A program made the position numbers and the translations under genes. 64,000 bases of DNA from Clostridia bacterium. GTDB taxonomy: Bacteria > Bacillota > Clostridia > Oscillospirales > CAG-272. The stretch spans positions 33,276 to 97,275 of the forward strand of contig JAFURQ010000028.1 of NCBI GenBank assembly GCA_017471825.1. The letters run 5' to 3'. A model generated the notes under the pieces. That model was given only the letters and a program-made list of their open reading frames with translations. It ran no database searches and was not told the origin of the DNA. Of this stretch, positions 33,086-41,550 are shown piece by piece (position 1 is the first letter of the stretch; each line of letters begins with the position of its first letter).

Positions 33086-35416
33086 TTATCTTGCAAGAGC
33101 ATGACCGAGAACGTCATCAGCCGTCTTGCAGGGGATAAATTTGAGATGTGCGCGTGCCTCGGCGTCAATTTCATCAAGGTCGCGCAGATTGTCCTCGGGA
33201 ATAAGGACGGTGGTAATGCCCGAACGGTATGCGGCAAGAGTTTTTTCGCGCAAGCCGCCAATGGCAAGAACCTTACCGCGAAGAGTTATCTCTCCCGTCA
33301 TAGCCACGTCGCGCTTAACAGGAATATTGCCAAGCGCACTAACCATAGCCGTTACCATGGTAACACCTGCCGACGGACCGTCCTTCGGAATTGCACCCTC
33401 GGGGAAGTGGATATGTATGTCGGAGGTTCTGTGAAAATCGGGATTGATTTTGTATTTCTTTGCAATGGTGCGGACGTATGAGTGAGCAATTTTTGCAGAT
33501 TCCTTCATAACGTCTCCGAGCGAGCCAGTAACCTCGATTTTGCCGTTACCCTCCATCGTTGATACCTCAACCTTGAGCAGATCACCGCCCGATTGAGTGT
33601 ATGCAAGTCCGTTAACAGTGCCGATAGGATCGGACACCTCAAGCCTTTCGGGGATAACCTTGCGCTTTCCAAGATAATCGGAGATGTTCTTTTCGGTTAT
33701 TGTAACCGATTTCGCACCCGTTTCGGCAAGCCTCTTTGCACCCTTGCGTATAAGCGAGGCGACCTCGCGCTCCAGCGAGCGTACTCCCGCCTCCTTGGTG
33801 TACTCGCTTATAAGTTTCATAATCGCACCGTCGGTGATTCTGATACGGCTCTTAGTCATTCCGTTGCGCTTGAGCTGCTTGGGAATGAGGTGATTTTTCG
33901 CAATAGCAAGCTTTTCAGTGTCCGTATAGGTTTGCAGCTCGATTATTTCCATTCTGTCAAGCAGTGGAAGGGGAATCGAGGAGTAGCTGTTAGCGGTTGC
34001 AATGAAAAGAACGTCGGAAAGGTCGATCGGGATTTCCATAAAATTATCACGGAAGAATTTGTTTTGCTCAGGGTCAAGAACCTCAAGAAGCGCAGACGTG
34101 GGATCTCCTCTGAAATCGTTTGCAAGCTTGTCAATTTCATCGAGAACTATAACGGGGTTTTGTACCTTAGCAGATATAAGTGCGGTAACTATTCTTCCGG
34201 GCATAGCGCCAACGTAGGTCTTTCTGTGACCGCGAATCTCCGCCTCGTCGTGCATGCCGCCAAGCGAAACACGCGCATATTGGCGCTTGAGCGCTCTCGC
34301 AATAGATGCCGCGACGGAGGTTTTTCCAACGCCGGGAGGGCCAACAAGACATATAATCTGATTTTTAACATCCGGAGAGAACTGCTTTACTGCTACGAAT
34401 TCAAGAATTCTTTCCTTCACCTTTTCGAGTCCGTCGTGATCCTCGTCAAGAACCGCACGTGCCTCCTCAACGGTAACCGGCTCGTCAGTCGTTATTTCGA
34501 AGGGGAAATCAAGGCAGGTGTCGAGATAAGAGCGCAAAACGGTGCTTTCAGCCGCGCCGAAAGGAGTCTTTGCGAGCTTGCCGAGCTCTTTGAGGAGCTT
34601 CTCGCGAACGTCGTCGGGAAGCTTTTTTGCGGCTATTTTCTCCTCATACTCGCGAATCTCGTCGTCCTCGTCATCTCCAAGCTCTGCCTGAATAGCCTTC
34701 ATCTGCTCACGAAGGAAATAGTCCTTTTGATTGCGGTCTATTTTCTCCCTGACCTGCATTTGTATGCTGTGCTCGCACTCAAGGAGCATAGCCTCCTCCT
34801 CGAGGGCAATCAGGAGTCGCTCGAGTCTTGGCTTAACAGGGAAGGACTCAAGTATGCTTTGCTTATTCGTGTAATCAATAAGCGCACCCGATGCCGCGAA
34901 ATCCGCAAGATACGAGGGATCTGTAATAGCCTCGGCGGCAAGACGCATATCCTCCGTAAAGGTAGGATGGATATCCTTCAGGGAAGCAAGGTGACTCTTT
35001 ATTTCGTTCATAATAGCAAGCACTTCCTGCGAGGGATGTATGCTCCTGCGCGAATTGCGAACCGTTGCGTGAGCCATCATATAGCTTTGCTCTGTGTCAA
35101 ATTTTGCAATCTTCGCTCTCTCAATTCCCTCGAAAATAACCGAAAGGGTGCCCTGCGGATTCTTAACAACGTGCTTGATCTCCGCAAGAACACCGGTAAG
35201 ATACATATCGCTCTCGGTAGGAGACTCTACGTTTATCTCGCGCTGTGTAACAAGAAGAAGCCTTGCATCGTGCATGGTTGCCGCAGCCGTGAAAGCCTTG
35301 AGTGAGGTGGGCCTTGCTATCTCAATGCTTACCTGTACTGCGGGGAATCCCACAATTCCACGAAGGGGAATAACGGGAAGAAAAACTTCTATATAATTTG
35401 TTGAAATTTCTGACAT
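33086..35416 (-). CDS. lon: ATP-dependent protease Lon
   Basis: Lon degrades damaged and regulatory proteins. The 776-residue protein has an N-terminal LON substrate domain (LPVIPLRGIVGFP), the AAA+ module with GPPGVGKT (near residue 357) and the C-terminal Ser/Lys protease domain with KDGPSAG (catalytic Ser near 682) and GGLREK (Lys near 725). I chose the ATG at 35416 (MSEIS) because GAGG lies upstream; the frame extends 9 codons further without a site. It is first in the minus-strand run down to 26.8 kb. Confidence 0.97.
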   Translation of the reverse strand: MSEISTNYIEVFLPVIPLRGIVGFPAVQVSIEIARPTSLKAFTAAATMHDARLLLVTQREINVESPTESDMYLTGVLAEIKHVVKNPQGTLSVIFEGIERAKIAKFDTEQSYMMAHATVRNSRRSIHPSQEVLAIMNEIKSHLASLKDIHPTFTEDMRLAAEAITDPSYLADFAASGALIDYTNKQSILESFPVKPRLERLLIALEEEAMLLECEHSIQMQVREKIDRNQKDYFLREQMKAIQAELGDDEDDEIREYEEKIAAKKLPDDVREKLLKELGKLAKTPFGAAESTVLRSYLDTCLDFPFEITTDEPVTVEEARAVLDEDHDGLEKVKERILEFVAVKQFSPDVKNQIICLVGPPGVGKTSVAASIARALKRQYARVSLGGMHDEAEIRGHRKTYVGAMPGRIVTALISAKVQNPVIVLDEIDKLANDFRGDPTSALLEVLDPEQNKFFRDNFMEIPIDLSDVLFIATANSYSSIPLPLLDRMEIIELQTYTDTEKLAIAKNHLIPKQLKRNGMTKSRIRITDGAIMKLISEYTKEAGVRSLEREVASLIRKGAKRLAETGAKSVTITEKNISDYLGKRKVIPERLEVSDPIGTVNGLAYTQSGGDLLKVEVSTMEGNGKIEVTGSLGDVMKESAKIAHSYVRTIAKKYKINPDFHRTSDIHIHFPEGAIPKDGPSAGVTMVTAMVSALGNIPVKRDVAMTGEITLRGKVLAIGGLREKTLAAYRSGITTVLIPEDNLRDLDEIDAEARAHLKFIPCKTADDVLGHALAR

Positions 35417-35457
35417 AATGGATACCTCGCGTGTGTAAAACAATAAAAATTCATTAT

Positions 35458-35468
35458 ATTATAACACA
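35458..35468 (-). promoter_or_regulatory. Extended −10 promoter of lon
   Basis: The minus strand reads TG-T-TATAAT (TATAAT at 35458–35463), an extended −10, about 41 bases before the lon ATG. No good −35 is visible, and I see no CtsR or HrcA/CIRCE-type heat-shock operator. Confidence 0.55.
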
Positions 35469-35713
35469 TCTAAAGAGAAAAATCTATATGTTTAATAAAA
35501 AAATTAAAAAATATTTTTACTGACGGAATATGTAAAACCTAATAAAAACCGCAAATAAATAAAAAAGTATAAATCGTGCGCCGCAACGGCAGGTAAATTC
35601 AAAAAATCGGGATAAAAACGAGGCAGAAATTGGTACATTGAGAGATTAAAAATGAAGAAACGTTTTTTGTAGCTTATAGCCATAAAAAAACAAAATTATT
35701 TTTCGAAAAACAC
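35464..35713. other. A+T-rich divergent spacer between lon and infC
   Basis: About 250 bases without a credible gene on either strand. The composition is very A+T-rich, especially next to the infC −35 (35690–35713), which could act as an UP element. I see no stable hairpin or repeat array in it. Confidence 0.6.
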
Positions 35714-35742
35714 TTGACAATCAAAGAAAATGGTGATATACT
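35714..35742 (+). promoter_or_regulatory. Consensus promoter of the infC–rpmI–rplT operon
   Basis: Perfect TTGACA (35714–35719), a 17-bp spacer and TATACT (35737–35742), giving an RNA start near 35749 and a leader of about 150 bases. Confidence 0.93.
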
Positions 35743-35748
35743 TTATGG

Positions 35749-35897
35749 GAAAGAAGCAAGACTTCTACAACAAGCAGAATTTCCGTTCTCACCATACCAC
35801 AGGGGTGCGTATGGTTAATACTACAACATCTTTTGGGTGTATTGGGTGCGTACGGAATTTCTCTGTATGCATTTTTTGTTTTTGGAGGTATAAAACA
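35749..35897 (+). promoter_or_regulatory. L20-type leader with attenuator ahead of infC
   Basis: The leader holds three mutually exclusive or linked structures. A hairpin ACCATAC (35791–35797) pairs with GTATGGT (35809–35815). A terminator stem GCGTACGG (35848–35855) pairs with CTGTATGC (35863–35870) and is followed by T6. A long-range pairing of 35776–35786 with 35852–35862 (10 of 11 bases) would break that terminator. This is the layout of Firmicutes L20 leaders, where ribosomal protein L20 binds the antiterminated form and causes early termination. The GGAGG for infC (35884–35888) follows. Confidence 0.8.
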
Positions 35898-36431
35898 ATT
35901 AGCGCTAATAACAACAAGGATTTGCTTATCAACGACGAAATCAAAGCCGCCGAGGTAAGAGTTATAGGTCCCGCAAACGAGCAGGTTGGTATCATGAAGC
36001 TCGAGGATGCGAAGGCGTATGCTTACAATAACGGCGTCGACCTCGTGCTTATCGTTCCTAACGCTACTCCTCCCGTATGCCGTGCAATTGATTACGGCAA
36101 GTTCTGCTTTGAACGCGATAAGAGGGAAAAGGAAGCAAAGAAAAAGCAGGTTATCGTTAAGGTAAAAGAGGTACAGCTTTCCTGTCGTATCGAGCAGCAT
36201 GATTTTGACACCCGTGTAAACCAGGCAAAAAGATTTCTTGCGGAAGGAAACAAGGTTAAGGCGGTCGTTAGATTCAGAGGAAGAGAAATGACGCATATGG
36301 ATCTTGGACGTGAGGTTATAGCAAAATTCGAGGCTGCCTGCGCCGGAGTTGGCGTAGCAGAGAAAAAGCCGATTCTCGAGGGTAGATTTATGTCTATCAT
36401 ACTTTCCCCCGTGAAGCCGGACAAAAAATAA
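35898..36431 (+). CDS. infC: Translation initiation factor IF-3 (AUU start)
   Basis: IF-3 keeps ribosomal subunits apart and checks start-codon fidelity. I place the start at ATT 35898: GGAGG at 35884–35888 is nine bases upstream, and the protein is then 177 residues, opening SANNNKDLLINDEI as in the family. The upstream ATG frame would run through the leader hairpins. A rare AUU start is the known autocontrol device of infC. The N-domain (VRVIGPANEQVGIM) and C-domain (QHDFDTRVNQAKRFL, VVRFRGREM) are both present. rpmI and rplT follow. Confidence 0.93.
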   Translation: MSANNNKDLLINDEIKAAEVRVIGPANEQVGIMKLEDAKAYAYNNGVDLVLIVPNATPPVCRAIDYGKFCFERDKREKEAKKKQVIVKVKEVQLSCRIEQHDFDTRVNQAKRFLAEGNKVKAVVRFRGREMTHMDLGREVIAKFEAACAGVGVAEKKPILEGRFMSIILSPVKPDKK

Positions 36432-36504
36432 TTTGTTAATAATAGATTCTATAATGAATTTGTATTAAAATAGGGTACTACCCAATCAAAAGGAGAATAG
36501 AAAA

Positions 36505-36699
36505 ATGGGAAAAATCAAGACACATAAAGCATCTGCTAAGAGATTTTCTCTCACCGGTAGCGGCAAGGTAAAGATGTCGCACAACAACCACAGACATAAC
36601 CTTGGTCACAAGACCTCAAAGCGCAAGAGAGAGCTTCGCAAGGGCGCGATCCTCAGCGAGTGCTTTGCACCCACCTACAGAACCCTTATTCAGAAGTAA
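36505..36699 (+). CDS. rpmI: 50S ribosomal protein L35
   Basis: This 64-residue basic ribosomal protein starts MGKIKTHKASAKRFSLTGSGK, the family signature, and has the standard length. AAAGGAG lies before the ATG. It is the middle gene of infC–rpmI–rplT and is expected to be controlled by the L20 leader. Confidence 0.97.
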   Translation: MGKIKTHKASAKRFSLTGSGKVKMSHNNHRHNLGHKTSKRKRELRKGAILSECFAPTYRTLIQK

Positions 36700-36735
36700 T
36701 AGGGAAACAAGAGAAAATTTGGAGGATGATATAAA

Positions 36736-37089
36736 ATGGCAAGAATTAAGGGCGCTACAATGACGCGCAAGAGAAGAAAGAGCGTACTCAAGGCTGCTAA
36801 GGGCTACTGGGGCGCAAAATCCAAGCACTTTAAGATGGCTAAGCAGGCCGTTCTCAAGAGCGGTAACTACGCTTTCGTTGGTCGTAAGCAGAAGAAGAGA
36901 GATTTCCGTTCTCTCTGGATTACCAGAATTTCCGCACAGGCTAAGGTTAACGGAATGAACTATTCCACCCTTATGCACGGCATTAAAGTTGCAGGCATTG
37001 ACCTCAACCGTAAGATGCTCGCTGAGCTTGCTGTTTCCGATAAGGAAGCATTCGCAAAGATTTGCGAGATGGCAAAGGCTGCACTTTAA
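36736..37089 (+). CDS. rplT: 50S ribosomal protein L20
   Basis: At 117 residues it has the standard length; it starts [21 protein letters not shown] and includes SRLWITRI-like and [11 protein letters not shown]-type segments. L20 is an early assembly protein of the 50S subunit and, in Firmicutes, the repressor that binds the leader of its own operon. GGAGG precedes the ATG, and a terminator follows. Confidence 0.97.
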   Translation: MARIKGATMTRKRRKSVLKAAKGYWGAKSKHFKMAKQAVLKSGNYAFVGRKQKKRDFRSLWITRISAQAKVNGMNYSTLMHGIKVAGIDLNRKMLAELAVSDKEAFAKICEMAKAAL

Positions 37090-37095
37090 TAACAT

Positions 37096-37132
37096 ATTCC
37101 CGGTTGACCGTATGGAAAACCGGGAATTTTTT
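37096..37132 (+). terminator. Intrinsic terminator after rplT
   Basis: ATTCCCGGTT (37096–37105) pairs with AACCGGGAAT (37118–37127) and leads into six Ts. It ends the infC operon; the next gene starts only 26 bases on, so read-through may matter. Confidence 0.9.
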
Positions 37133-37157
37133 AAATTTATGCAAATGAGGAATGGAA

Positions 37158-37988
37158 ATGAAAATTTATAACGAGGTTCTCACAAGCAGACAAAATCAAA
37201 CGGTTAAGTGGGTTGTTACCCTTCACGATAAGAAGGGCAGAGATGCTTCGCGCTCCTTTATGGCCGAGGGCGAAAAGCTAACGCTTGAGGCGGCATCGGC
37301 AGGGCTTCCTGTTACCCATATCTTTATCTCCGAAACAAAAAAAGATAAGCTTTTGCCCAAAATCACCGCCGCTTTTGCCGCGGATATGTATGCAAATCTT
37401 GCTCTCATTACCGTGAGTGATGATGTTTTTGAAAAAATTTCAACAGAAAAAGCACCTCAAGGCGTTATAAGTATTATAAAATATCTTGACTTTTTTTCCG
37501 AGTTGGATATAATATATAAGGAAGACTTTTTTCTTTCCCACAATGAAAGAGCAATCGCACTTTCCTCGGTGCGCGATCCCGGCAATCTCGGCTCGGTAAT
37601 TCGGAGCTGTGTTGCCTTTGGAATTGACCATATCGTTATGACCGCGGATACTGCGGATTTGTATAATCCCAAGACCGTTCGAAGCGCAATGGGCAGTCTT
37701 TTCAGAGTCAAGGCAACGAAGGTCTCGGATTTTGCGTCTTTCATAGAAGCCGCAAAGGCATTGGGCCGCCGCGTATTCGCGGCAGAGCTTACAGAAAACG
37801 CGATTCCGCTTAACGAAGCATCGGCAACCTCTGCCGATATCTTTGTAATCGGTAATGAGGGGCACGGAATCTCACCCGAGATTTCCGAGAAATGCTCCGC
37901 AAGCGTCTATATTCCGATCTCTAAAAAGACCGAGTCGCTGAATGCATCGGTTGCGGCGGCAATATTTATGTGGGAGCAGTCAAAATAA
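37158..37988 (+). CDS. TrmH/SpoU-family RNA 2'-O-methyltransferase
   Basis: This 276-residue SPOUT methyltransferase has an N-terminal substrate-binding domain (about 1–100). The three knot motifs are VRDPGNLGSVIRS, IGNEGHGISPEI and IPISKKTESLNASVAAAI. It probably methylates a ribose in rRNA or tRNA; the target is unknown. I chose ATG 37158 because GAGGA is then about seven bases away; an ATG at 37152 has no room for one. Confidence 0.88.
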   Translation: MKIYNEVLTSRQNQTVKWVVTLHDKKGRDASRSFMAEGEKLTLEAASAGLPVTHIFISETKKDKLLPKITAAFAADMYANLALITVSDDVFEKISTEKAPQGVISIIKYLDFFSELDIIYKEDFFLSHNERAIALSSVRDPGNLGSVIRSCVAFGIDHIVMTADTADLYNPKTVRSAMGSLFRVKATKVSDFASFIEAAKALGRRVFAAELTENAIPLNEASATSADIFVIGNEGHGISPEISEKCSASVYIPISKKTESLNASVAAAIFMWEQSK

Positions 37989-38012
37989 TTTAAAGCAAAG
38001 GAGAGGCAAAAA

Positions 38013-39254
38013 ATGCAAGATATTGTTTATTGGATATGGCTTTCATTGGCGTGTACACCCGGAACAAAAACGTTTGCAACGCTTCTCGAAAAATATTCCG
38101 ACGCCCGTGAAATTTACGAGGCGGACGATGAAGATATCGTATCACTCATAACCTCTCGCTCTCCTGACAGGCATTCGCTTGCCGACAAGGATCTCACTGC
38201 GGCAAACAAGATCTTTGATTTCTGCACGCAAAAGCGAGTTGGAATACTCACGTATGGAGATGAGAAATTCCCAAAATCTCTGAAAACAATACCTACGCCG
38301 CCAGTTTTGCTTTATTACCGCGGTGTTTTGCCGGATTTTGACAGGCTTTTTACGGTTGCCATAGTCGGTACACGCCGACTTTCGCAGTACGGAAGGCGTA
38401 ATGCCTTTACCATTGCCTTCGATCTCGCCCGTGCAGGTGCTACGGTCGTATCGGGAATGGCTCACGGCATCGATTCTGTCGCTCACGCAGGCGCGCTCGC
38501 GGCAGACAAGATTACGATTGCCGTTCTCGGAAGCGGTATTGACGTCTGCTATCCCGCACAGCATCAAACCCTCGCCCGTGAGATAGTGAAGCAGGGCTGT
38601 GTATTTACAGAGTATCCTCCCGGTACAAAGCCCGAAGGAGCAAATTTTCCCGTCAGAAACCGCATTATCAGCGGACTTTCCAACCTTACCCTCGTGATCG
38701 AGGGCAGGGAACGTAGCGGTGCTATGATTACCGCCCGCCACGCCGCCGAGCAGAATAGGCCCGTATATGCCCTCCCCGGCAACGTTGGCGGTCATAACAG
38801 CGAGCTTACCAATCTCCTCATTAAAAACGGCGCAACCCTGTGCACATCGGCGGATGACATCGTCAGGGATTTTGAAATGCAATCTCTCGGTAAGCTTAAT
38901 CCCTTTGAGCTTGCACGCAAGGTTAAGGTAAATATGAACGACGTTCTCGCGGGGCTTAAGGTATCCTGCGTTTCCGCTGAGGATGACATTTTCAGACCCT
39001 CACGGAAAAGAGCGACTCCAGAGCCACAGGTGCAGGTGCCTGAAGAGCCTGCTCCACAGCCGCAAAGCGTTGACGGCTTTGATAAAAAGGCAATAAAGAT
39101 CTATCAGAGAATACCTTTCGATGGGGAATGCACAATTGAGTCGTTGATCGACTCGGAGCTTCCGTTACGCGAGGTAATGAAGGGGCTGCTTAAGCTCGAA
39201 ATGCTCCAAATGGTAGTAATGCTGCCGGGCGAAAGAGTCCGTCGCAAAAGATAA
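38013..39254 (+). CDS. dprA: DNA processing protein DprA
   Basis: DprA loads RecA on incoming single-stranded DNA during transformation. The 413-residue protein has an N-terminal helical domain and the Rossmann core with VGTRRLSQYG (about 116–125), SGMAHGIDSVAHAGAL and GANFPVRNRIISGL. A Pro/Gln-rich linker (about 330–360) leads to a C-terminal winged helix. The dprA–topA–trmFO order is classical in Firmicutes. AAAGGAGAG precedes the ATG. Confidence 0.95.
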   Translation: MQDIVYWIWLSLACTPGTKTFATLLEKYSDAREIYEADDEDIVSLITSRSPDRHSLADKDLTAANKIFDFCTQKRVGILTYGDEKFPKSLKTIPTPPVLLYYRGVLPDFDRLFTVAIVGTRRLSQYGRRNAFTIAFDLARAGATVVSGMAHGIDSVAHAGALAADKITIAVLGSGIDVCYPAQHQTLAREIVKQGCVFTEYPPGTKPEGANFPVRNRIISGLSNLTLVIEGRERSGAMITARHAAEQNRPVYALPGNVGGHNSELTNLLIKNGATLCTSADDIVRDFEMQSLGKLNPFELARKVKVNMNDVLAGLKVSCVSAEDDIFRPSRKRATPEPQVQVPEEPAPQPQSVDGFDKKAIKIYQRIPFDGECTIESLIDSELPLREVMKGLLKLEMLQMVVMLPGERVRRKR

Positions 39255-39260
39255 AACTGA

Positions 39261-39291
39261 AAGGAAAGCGACCTAATCGCTTATATATATG
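39261..39291 (+). promoter_or_regulatory. Hairpin between Shine–Dalgarno and start codon of topA
   Basis: AAGGA at 39261–39265 is 23 bases from the topA ATG, too far for normal use. AAGCGA (39266–39271) and TCGCTT (39277–39282) form a 6-bp hairpin with a CCTAA loop in between. Folding removes 17 bases and leaves about six, a normal spacing. Confidence 0.5.
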
Positions 39292-41550
39292 GCATATTTA
39301 GTTATAGTTGAATCTCCAGCAAAAGCAAATACAATCAAGAGCTATCTCGGCTCGAATTATAAGGTAATAGCATCAAAGGGGCATATCCGCGACCTGCCGA
39401 AGAGCACGCTCGGAATAGATGTGGAAAACGGCTTCGCGCCCCATTATATCAACATTCGCGGCAAGGGCGACGTTATCAAAGAGCTTAAAAAGGAAGCAAA
39501 AAACGCCACTAAAATTTTTCTCGCAACCGACCCTGACCGCGAGGGCGAGGCAATCTCGTGGCATATAGCAAATCAGCTCGGTATTCCGGAGAGCCGCGAG
39601 TGCAGAGTAACCTTCAACGAAATAACAAAAACCGCAGTCAAGGAAGCGATTAAAAAGCCGAGGAAGATCAATATCGACCTCGTTAATTCACAGCAGGCGC
39701 GCAGAATACTTGACCGCCTTATAGGCTTTAATTTAAGCCAGATACTCTGGAAGAGCGTAAAAAGCGGACTTTCGGGCGGACGAGTTCAATCGGTTGCCCT
39801 TCGCATTGTTACAGAGCGAGAGGCAGAGATTCGCGCCTTCGTTCCCCAAGAGTATTGGACGGTAGAGGCCTCGCTTAAAAGCGGTGATTCGACGACCAAC
39901 GTTAGATTTTACGGTGATAAAAACGGAAAAATCAAAATTGAAAACGCCGATTTCGCGAATGAAATAGAGAGCAAAATAAAGGGCAAGCCGTTCAGAGTCG
40001 TTTCCGTAAGGCGTATGGAAAAGCACAAGCTCCCCGCACCTCCATTCACTACCTCAACACTTCAGCAGGAAGCATCGAAAAAGCTCGGCTATCAGGCGCA
40101 AAGAATAATGAAAATTGCGCAGGAGCTTTACGACGGTCTTAACCTCGGGGCAGAGTTTGGCGGCGTTCAGGGTCTTATAACCTATATGCGTACCGACTCA
40201 CAGCGCGTGTCTGAGTCCGCACAAGCGGCGGCAATCGATTATATCAGAGCTAATTACGGCGAGGAAAACGTTCCTGAAACTCCTCGCGTATATAAGAGCC
40301 ACGCAGGCTCACAGGATGCTCACGAGGCCATCAGACCCGCAAACGTAGAGCTTGTTCCCAAGCTGGTTAAAAAAATGCTTACACCGGAGCAGTATAAGCT
40401 CTATAAGCTCATCTGGGAGCGCTTTATAGCCAGCCAGATGGAGGCGGCGTTATTTGATACTGTCAGCGTAGAGCTTGAAAATTCGGGATATATATTCAAA
40501 ACCGGCGGATATCAGATTAAATCCAAGGGATTTATGACCGTTTACGGTGGCGAATTTGAGGACACCGAGGATGAATTTCACCTCGCGGGGCTCCCGAATA
40601 TCAAAGAAAACGAGGAGCTCGAGTCCGAGCAAATCATCAAAGAACAGCATTTTACCGAGCCGCCGCCAAGATATACCGAGGCGTCGCTCATCAAGTTCCT
40701 TGAGGAAAACGGCATAGGCCGTCCCTCTACCTATGCTCCCATAATTTCCATAATCGTATCAAGAAATTATGTAAAAAGAGACGGAAAATCTCTCGTGGCA
40801 ACCGAGCTTGGAGAGGTAATCACCGCCTTCATGCGCGAATATTTCCCCGAGATAATTGACTACGAGTATACGGCTCTTATGGAAGCTAACCTTGACTCGA
40901 TAGAGCATAAGGAAAACACCATCGTGGGCGTTATTTCGGATTTTTACCATCAGTTCTCAAAGGAGCTTGAGGCAGCGTCTGCCGCCGAGGCGAAGGTTAA
41001 GGTTGAGCCAACCTATGAGGAAAGCGACGTTAAATGTGAAAAATGCGGCGCGATGATGATATACAAAAACGGCAGATACGGAAAATTCCTTGCCTGCCCG
41101 AGCTATCCAGCGTGCAAAAACACAAAGGCGATTGATAAAAACGGTAAGGTTGTAAATAACGAGCATGAAAAACAGCCCATTGAGCTCGCAGACTTCAAAT
41201 GTGAAAAATGCGGCGCCGATATGGTGGTAAGACGCGGCAGGTTCGGAACCTTCTATGCCTGCTCAAACTATCCCGAATGCACGTTCACAAAGCAGAAGAT
41301 TGTCGAAACAGGCGCTCATTGCCCAATATGCTCGTCCAAAATTCTTGCCAGACACGGCAAAGGAAACACTCTCTTCTACAGCTGTGAAAGGTATCCCGAG
41401 TGTGACTTCTCCTCCTGGGATATGCCGCTGACCGAAAATTGCCCCGATTGCGGCGAAATGCTCTTCTACCGTAAGAGCAGAAAGGTCGTAATGTGCAAAA
41501 ATAAGTCCTGCGGATATAAACGCGACGAAGAGATGACGGTAATCGAATAA
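39289..41550 (+). CDS. topA: DNA topoisomerase I
   Basis: This type IA enzyme relaxes negative supercoils. The 753-residue protein has an N-terminal TOPRIM domain (VIVESPAKA with Glu7, and ATDPDREGEAI), the catalytic Tyr299 in GLITYMRTDSQ, and four C-terminal zinc-ribbon repeats. The repeats open CEKC, CEKC, CPIC and CPDC (residues about 584–748). The start is MAYLVIVESPAKA as in the family. The stop overlaps the trmFO start by one base (TAATG). Confidence 0.97.
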   Translation: MAYLVIVESPAKANTIKSYLGSNYKVIASKGHIRDLPKSTLGIDVENGFAPHYINIRGKGDVIKELKKEAKNATKIFLATDPDREGEAISWHIANQLGIPESRECRVTFNEITKTAVKEAIKKPRKINIDLVNSQQARRILDRLIGFNLSQILWKSVKSGLSGGRVQSVALRIVTEREAEIRAFVPQEYWTVEASLKSGDSTTNVRFYGDKNGKIKIENADFANEIESKIKGKPFRVVSVRRMEKHKLPAPPFTTSTLQQEASKKLGYQAQRIMKIAQELYDGLNLGAEFGGVQGLITYMRTDSQRVSESAQAAAIDYIRANYGEENVPETPRVYKSHAGSQDAHEAIRPANVELVPKLVKKMLTPEQYKLYKLIWERFIASQMEAALFDTVSVELENSGYIFKTGGYQIKSKGFMTVYGGEFEDTEDEFHLAGLPNIKENEELESEQIIKEQHFTEPPPRYTEASLIKFLEENGIGRPSTYAPIISIIVSRNYVKRDGKSLVATELGEVITAFMREYFPEIIDYEYTALMEANLDSIEHKENTIVGVISDFYHQFSKELEAASAAEAKVKVEPTYEESDVKCEKCGAMMIYKNGRYGKFLACPSYPACKNTKAIDKNGKVVNNEHEKQPIELADFKCEKCGADMVVRRGRFGTFYACSNYPECTFTKQKIVETGAHCPICSSKILARHGKGNTLFYSCERYPECDFSSWDMPLTENCPDCGEMLFYRKSRKVVMCKNKSCGYKRDEEMTVIE

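Noticed and set aside
33593-35305. A 570-codon open frame on the + strand opposite lon
   Set aside because: It lies wholly antisense to a clear lon gene, has no ribosome site or family motifs and is rich in Leu/Arg/Asn as expected for a codon-bias shadow.
35417-35470. CtsR or CIRCE heat-shock operator before lon
   Set aside because: No GGTCAAA repeats or TTAGCACTC inverted repeat occur in the lon leader.
35730-35897. Upstream ATG-started extension of infC
   Set aside because: The extra 56 residues are Cys/Phe-rich, cross the leader hairpins and the promoter −10, and do not resemble IF-3; the ATT at 35898 has the proper ribosome site.
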